Assembly (NCBI GenBank): GCA_947176475.1
Contig: CAMWQX010000024.1
Span: 1 to 9,262, forward strand
Length of the DNA: 9,262 bases
Direction of reading: 5' to 3'
DNA from: an uncultured Bacillota bacterium
GTDB lineage: Bacteria; Bacillota_I; Bacilli_A; RF39; UBA660
Below are positions 5,744-9,262 of the stretch, piece after piece. The notes under the pieces were generated by a model that was not told the origin of the DNA, did no database searches, and saw only the letters and a program-made list of their open reading frames with translations. Made by a program: the position numbers and the translations under genes. Within the stretch, counting starts at the first letter, position 1, and each line of letters begins with the position of its first letter.

Positions 5744-6446
5744 AATTACAAGTCACCTTTTCTATATCATCAAGAAACTCGATTTCCTCTGGTTTATTCA
5801 AATCTAAAGATAAAACTTTTACGCTTTTAGACTCACAGGCATAATAAGTTATAACATTATCTTTCATACTTGGATAAATCCCTTTAAGGATATCTTTTCC
5901 ATCTTTATAGCCCGTTATGACATTTTCAATATCATACTTAAATTTACCATAACGGCTCATTACTTTAGCAACACCCTTTTTAACACCAGCTTCATTCATA
6001 ACTAATATAATAAACCCATCATTTACAATAATATAATAGTCATCTGCTCTTTTTAAATAATTTTCCGCTTCATTCTTATAGGTAAATAAAGGAACTAAAG
6101 CTGTACCTATATTCATAAGAGCACTACCTTCTATACAAACCTTCTTTTCCTCATCATAACTTGTACAATTAAAGTTAAAAACTGCTCCACTATATATTAC
6201 TTCTTCTTTATAATTATCTAAAAAGCGATTATTTCCTATAATATCTGATAAAGATGATGAAAAATTCGTAGCAATTATCGGTTCATCTTTCTTCTCTGTC
6301 GTCTCCGTAGTTGAATCATTCTTTAAAGGCGTTGCTTTATGCGATGTTTCTACCATATTAAGCATCAAAATAATACCAACTATCGAAACAAATAAAATAA
6401 TAAATAAAATTAAATAAGTCTTAGCACTACCTCTATTATTCTTCAT
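5742..6446 (-). CDS. Membrane-anchored protein of unknown function with four outer cysteines
   Basis: A 234-residue protein with a basic N-terminus (MKNNRGSAK), one membrane span at about 10-31 (YLILFIILFVSIVGIILMLN), a Thr/Glu/Lys-rich linker at about 34-56 and a folded region at about 60-234. By the positive-inside rule the folded region should face outward. It has no lipobox cysteine, so the span is likely an uncleaved anchor. Cys94, Cys104, Cys204 and Cys233 are the only cysteines and all lie in the outer part, which suggests two disulfide bonds, perhaps 94-104 and 204-233. The start is ATG 6446, with AGGTGAG 4 bases ahead; the GTG at 6455 is part of that site. It has its own promoter and terminator between ftsH and parA. 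I do not recognise a family and assign no role. Confidence 0.8.
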   Translation of the reverse strand: MKNNRGSAKTYLILFIILFVSIVGIILMLNMVETSHKATPLKNDSTTETTEKKDEPIIATNFSSSLSDIIGNNRFLDNYKEEVIYSGAVFNFNCTSYDEEKKVCIEGSALMNIGTALVPLFTYKNEAENYLKRADDYYIIVNDGFIILVMNEAGVKKGVAKVMSRYGKFKYDIENVITGYKDGKDILKGIYPSMKDNVITYYACESKSVKVLSLDLNKPEEIEFLDDIEKVTCN

Positions 6447-6450
6447 GATT

Positions 6451-6457
6451 CTCACCT
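6451..6457 (-). promoter_or_regulatory. Ribosome binding site AGGTGAG that sets the start of the four-cysteine protein
   Basis: AGGTGAG lies 4 bases before ATG 6446 and contains the alternative GTG start at 6455. The predicted transcript would start at about 6458, immediately next to this site. Confidence 0.65.
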
Positions 6458-6464
6458 ATTATTC

Positions 6465-6473
6465 ATTATAACA
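6465..6473 (-). promoter_or_regulatory. Extended -10 promoter of the four-cysteine protein gene
   Basis: TGTTATAAT on the minus strand is identical to the element ahead of parA. It directly follows the T-run of the ftsH terminator. No clear -35 is seen, since that region lies in the terminator stem, which fits an extended -10 promoter. The leader would be only about 12 bases. Confidence 0.6.
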
Positions 6474-6502
6474 TAAAAAATTCTACTTTTCAGTAGAATT
6501 TT
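6474..6502 (-). terminator. Intrinsic terminator of the tilS-ftsH unit, built into the end of ftsH
   Basis: On the minus strand AAAATTCTACT, a GAAA loop and AGTAGAATTTT form an 11-bp stem (6492-6502 with 6477-6487), continuing into T residues to about 6475. The whole 5' arm and the loop are coding sequence; the stop codon TAG (6483-6485) is in the 3' arm. Confidence 0.88.
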
Positions 6503-8444
6503 CTATTGCCCTTTCAAGTTCTTCTTTGCTCATCTTCGTATAACCTTTTATACCAAGTTCTTTAGCTTTATCCTTTAGCTTCTTTAAAATTTCTTCATCA
6601 TCTTTTTCCGAAATCTTACCAGTTTCTACTAGTTCATCAATTTCTTCCTTAGTTAATGTTTCTCTTTCCACTAAAGCATCACTTATAAGCATTACTAACT
6701 TTTTATTATCTTTTAAAATCTTTGTTGTCTTTTTATAACATTCATCAATAATCTTACGAACTTCTTGGTCAATTTCTAAAGCCACAGCATCAGAGAAATT
6801 CTTTGATTTATTATAATCTCTTCCTAAGAATACTCCTTCGCTTCTCTCTTCTAATTGAACAGGACCTAAACCTGACATACCATATTCCGTAACCATCGCA
6901 CGGGCAATCTTTGTTGCTCTCTTAAAGTCATCACTAGCACCAGTCGTAACTTCACCTAAGAATAATTCTTCAGCAACACGTCCACCAAGTAAACCAGTAA
7001 TCTTGGCAATTAATTCATTGCGCGTAGATATACCCATCTTTTCTTCTTTTGGAAGCATCATTGTATATCCGCCAGCCATTCCGCGAGGAATGATTGTAAT
7101 CTTATGAACATCTTCTGCCTCTTCAAGTTTTAAACCAACTACAGCATGTCCTGCTTCATGAACAGAAACCAAACGTTTTTCATTATCTGTAATCTTACGA
7201 CTAGTCTTAGCTGGTCCCATAATTACACGGTCTGTAGCTTCATCTATTTCACTCATGCCAATTGCACTCTTATTGCGTCTTACCGCAAGTAATGCTGCTT
7301 CATTAAGTAAGTTCTCTAAATCTGCTCCACTAAATCCTGGAGTACGTTTAGATAAATTCTCTAAATTAACACTAGGTGCAAATATTTTATCTTTAGCATG
7401 GACTTTTAATATAGAAAGTCTTTCCTTTTGATCAGGTAAACTAACTGTTACTTGTCTATCAAATCTTCCTGGACGTAATAATGCTGGATCTAAGACATCT
7501 GGTCTATTTGTTGCAGCAATAATGATAATACCTTCATTAACGCCAAAACCATCCATCTCTGTTAATAATTGGTTAAGTGTTTGTTCACGTTCATCATGTC
7601 CTCCACCTAAACCAGTACCTCTTTGACGCCCAACAGCATCAATTTCATCAATAAATATCAAACATGGAGCTGAATGTTTAGCTTGTTTAAACATATCTCT
7701 TACACGGCTAGCACCAACACCTACGAATAATTCAACAAAATCAGAACCACTTATAAAGTAGAATGGTACATTTGCCTCACCTGCTACAGCTTTAGCGAGT
7801 AATGTTTTACCTGTTCCTGGAGGACCTACTAATAAGACACCTTTAGGAATTCTAGCTCCTAATTTTTGGAACTTCTTAGGATTCTTTAAGAAGTCAATTA
7901 ATTCAGCAACTTCTTCTTTTTCTTCCTCTAAACCAGCAACATCTTTAAATCTAACCTTACCACCATCTTCGCTTAAACGAGCACGGCTTCTTCCAAAATC
8001 CATACTAGATTTATTTGATCCACTTAATTTAGTAAATAAGAATATTGTTCCACCAACAATAACGACTATTGGTACTACATTTATTAATATTAGTAACCAA
8101 CTACTATTTTCTGGATTAGTATTTACTTTCCAATTAAATTCATTCATAGCCGAATACTTAGCAAGTGTCTCTTGAACTGTTTCGGAAAGTGGAGCATTTA
8201 CTTTAAAATACTCATTTTTCTTATATCCTTGTAACTTACCTGTAATGTAATAAATACCCTTACCACTATATTCAGTTGTTTCAATTTCGGTAACACTACC
8301 ATTGCCAAATTCTTGTAACAATTGATTGTAAGTTAATTCATTGTATTTTGTTCCACCAAAGCTAAACATAGCTAAAACAGAACTTATTACAATTATTAAT
8401 ATTACATAAGGCATAGTTTGTTTTGTACTAATTTTCTTGTTCAT
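6483..8444 (-). CDS. ftsH: ATP-dependent membrane zinc protease FtsH
   Basis: A 653-residue AAA+ protease that extracts and degrades membrane and regulatory proteins as a hexamer. Domains in order: first span at about 12-30, a small outer domain at about 32-113, second span at about 116-138, and the AAA domain. The AAA domain carries Walker A GPPGTGKT 207-214, pore motif FVG 240-242, Walker B LIFIDEID 262-269 and the arginine-finger region LLRPGRFDR 322-330. The protease domain has HEAGH 429-433 (two zinc His and catalytic Glu430), with Asp506 in TTGASDD as the likely third zinc ligand. After the usual end at about 605 an acidic-to-basic tail finishes with a Rho_N/SAP-like segment at about 622-647, which is unusual. 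The start is ATG 8444, with AAAGGAGA ahead. It overlaps tilS by 17 bases and is followed by its own terminator. Confidence 0.98.
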   Translation of the reverse strand: MNKKISTKQTMPYVILIIVISSVLAMFSFGGTKYNELTYNQLLQEFGNGSVTEIETTEYSGKGIYYITGKLQGYKKNEYFKVNAPLSETVQETLAKYSAMNEFNWKVNTNPENSSWLLILINVVPIVVIVGGTIFLFTKLSGSNKSSMDFGRSRARLSEDGGKVRFKDVAGLEEEKEEVAELIDFLKNPKKFQKLGARIPKGVLLVGPPGTGKTLLAKAVAGEANVPFYFISGSDFVELFVGVGASRVRDMFKQAKHSAPCLIFIDEIDAVGRQRGTGLGGGHDEREQTLNQLLTEMDGFGVNEGIIIIAATNRPDVLDPALLRPGRFDRQVTVSLPDQKERLSILKVHAKDKIFAPSVNLENLSKRTPGFSGADLENLLNEAALLAVRRNKSAIGMSEIDEATDRVIMGPAKTSRKITDNEKRLVSVHEAGHAVVGLKLEEAEDVHKITIIPRGMAGGYTMMLPKEEKMGISTRNELIAKITGLLGGRVAEELFLGEVTTGASDDFKRATKIARAMVTEYGMSGLGPVQLEERSEGVFLGRDYNKSKNFSDAVALEIDQEVRKIIDECYKKTTKILKDNKKLVMLISDALVERETLTKEEIDELVETGKISEKDDEEILKKLKDKAKELGIKGYTKMSKEELERAIENSTEK

Positions 8445-9262
8445 CTAATTTCTCTCCTTTTTCATACCTTAATATTATATCATATTCCTCGTCAATTGGA
8501 ATATCAAAATTGCTTTTCTTTAACCCTGGAAGCCATAAAATCACGCCCTTTACATCTGTAACCACTGGCCAAGCTGCTCGAGATGCCAAATTTATCTTTG
8601 AATCAATGAAAATATCATTAATTTTTTTATGACCTTTCATATTCTTAACTTGCATTTTATCTCCATCATGACGCGTTCTAATAATTATCGGCAAAGTGAT
8701 ATCCTTGCTATTTAAACGCATCGTATAATTACTCGTATCACTTGTACTATCAACTATTTTGATGATACCATTTGGCACTTTAACTTCTTTATCTAACTTC
8801 ACTTCATAATCATTAAGTATTTCTTCTTTACTACCAAAATATAATTTATCATATTCTTTTGTAACACATACATTATTTGGTAAACTCACTTTTATATTTG
8901 GTTGACTACTCTTAATTATCTTCAAAACTTCATCTATATGATTACCATTAACTAAATATAAATTATCTGGATAAATTACCTCTAATATATTATTAATAAT
9001 CCTTCTTTGAATATATTCGTTAACACCTAAAAATTCGTTCAAATCTAAACAGTTATCAACAAATATCTCTTTTATTTCCTTAAAAACTTCTGAATCTATA
9101 TAATCTAAAGCCATTTTCAACTCTTGACTAAATTTCAAGAATCTTAAATGAACTTGCATATCTTCTTCTTTCAAGAAAGGCAATACATTATGACGATATC
9201 TATTTCGCGTATAATCATCTAATTCATTCGTATAATCGACTCTATAAGGAATATTATTATCC
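8428..9262 (-). CDS. tilS: tRNA(Ile)-lysidine synthase TilS, C-terminal 277 residues (runs off right edge)
   Basis: TilS attaches lysine to C34 of the CAU-anticodon tRNA-Ile, an essential change that makes it read AUA. The window holds the end of the ATPase domain and all that follows; the PP-loop with SGGxDS lies outside. The visible start carries the hallmark YRVDYTN then YTRNRYRHNVLPFL (residues 6-30 of the fragment), followed by a helical middle part and the C-terminal tRNA-binding domain at about 190-246, with RTRHDGDKM, HKKINDIFIDSK, RAAWPVVTD and ILWLPGLK. The frame is open to the edge, so the TTG at 9183 is not the start. Its last codons (EKGEKLDEQEN) contain the ribosome binding site and start of ftsH, with a 17-base overlap. 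In Bacillus subtilis hprT sits between tilS and ftsH; here it does not. Confidence 0.96.
   Translation of the reverse strand, partial: DNNIPYRVDYTNELDDYTRNRYRHNVLPFLKEEDMQVHLRFLKFSQELKMALDYIDSEVFKEIKEIFVDNCLDLNEFLGVNEYIQRRIINNILEVIYPDNLYLVNGNHIDEVLKIIKSSQPNIKVSLPNNVCVTKEYDKLYFGSKEEILNDYEVKLDKEVKVPNGIIKIVDSTSDTSNYTMRLNSKDITLPIIIRTRHDGDKMQVKNMKGHKKINDIFIDSKINLASRAAWPVVTDVKGVILWLPGLKKSNFDIPIDEEYDIILRYEKGEKLDEQEN
8453..8460 (-). promoter_or_regulatory. Ribosome binding site AAAGGAGA of ftsH inside tilS
   Basis: A strong Shine-Dalgarno sequence, with AAGGAG at 8454-8459, lies 9 bases ahead of ATG 8444 and within the last codons of tilS, which implies coupled translation. Confidence 0.85.

Noticed and set aside
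6447..6455. GTG start at 6455 for the four-cysteine protein
   Set aside because: The GTG is part of the AGGTGAG that serves ATG 6446, so it cannot have its own spaced ribosome binding site.
8428..9183. A complete 251-residue protein starting at TTG 9183
   Set aside because: The frame is open to the right edge, and the upstream codons encode the TilS hallmark YTRNRYRHNV, so this is an internal Leu codon of a longer tilS.
1..9262. CRISPR array, insertion sequence, tRNA or rRNA gene, defence cassette
   Set aside because: No regularly spaced repeats, transposase motifs, tRNA cloverleaf or rRNA stretch were recognised, and nearly all the DNA is accounted for by the listed genes.

Overview
The window is about 9.3 kb of AT-rich, gene-dense bacterial DNA in which every gene I can support lies on the minus strand, so the genes read from right to left. 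The gene content (tilS, ftsH, soj/parA, spo0J/parB, an MscS channel, a DUF951 protein), strong AGGAGG-type ribosome binding sites, short intergenic gaps and hairpin-plus-U-tract terminators point to a low-GC member of the Bacillota. An uncultured Bacilli or Erysipelotrichia/Mollicutes-related lineage is my best guess, but it is inferred from style and gene order, not from a marker gene. Tryptophan is encoded by TGG and no gene needs UGA read as sense.

There are four transcription blocks, in the direction of transcription. (1) tilS (3' part only, running off the right edge) overlaps ftsH, and the unit ends in a hairpin terminator built into the last codons of ftsH. (2) A single gene of unknown function follows: a membrane-anchored protein with four cysteines in its predicted outer domain, with its own promoter and terminator. 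(3) A five-gene operon runs parA, parB, mscS-like, DUF951, AbgT-family transporter. It starts at an extended -10 promoter near 5690 and ends at a hairpin near 1450. All its genes overlap or abut, with each ribosome binding site inside the preceding gene. (4) A monocistronic gene for a multi-membrane-span protein resembling acyltransferase family 3 follows, with its own terminator. At the left edge the first 51 codons of one more minus-strand gene are present, with a strong ribosome binding site and a possible promoter.

The genes are mostly housekeeping: tRNA-Ile lysidine synthesis (TilS), membrane protein quality control (FtsH), chromosome origin segregation (ParAB) and osmotic safety (MscS). 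parB-mscS-DUF951 is a familiar Bacilli order near the replication origin. Here an AbgT-type transporter occupies the place where ychF often lies, and tilS-ftsH, normally on the other side of the origin in Bacillus, sits directly upstream. No known defence, mobile or CRISPR system is visible, and I see no wholly new system. The most unusual features are a Rho_N/SAP-like tail on FtsH, an AbgT transporter that seems to have lost charged substrate-site residues, an acyltransferase-3-like protein without the usual Arg/His pair, and compact terminator-promoter junctions that share sequence. No gene-free stretch exceeds about 110 bases. Four of the start sites used here differ from the longest open frame because the ribosome binding site decides against it.
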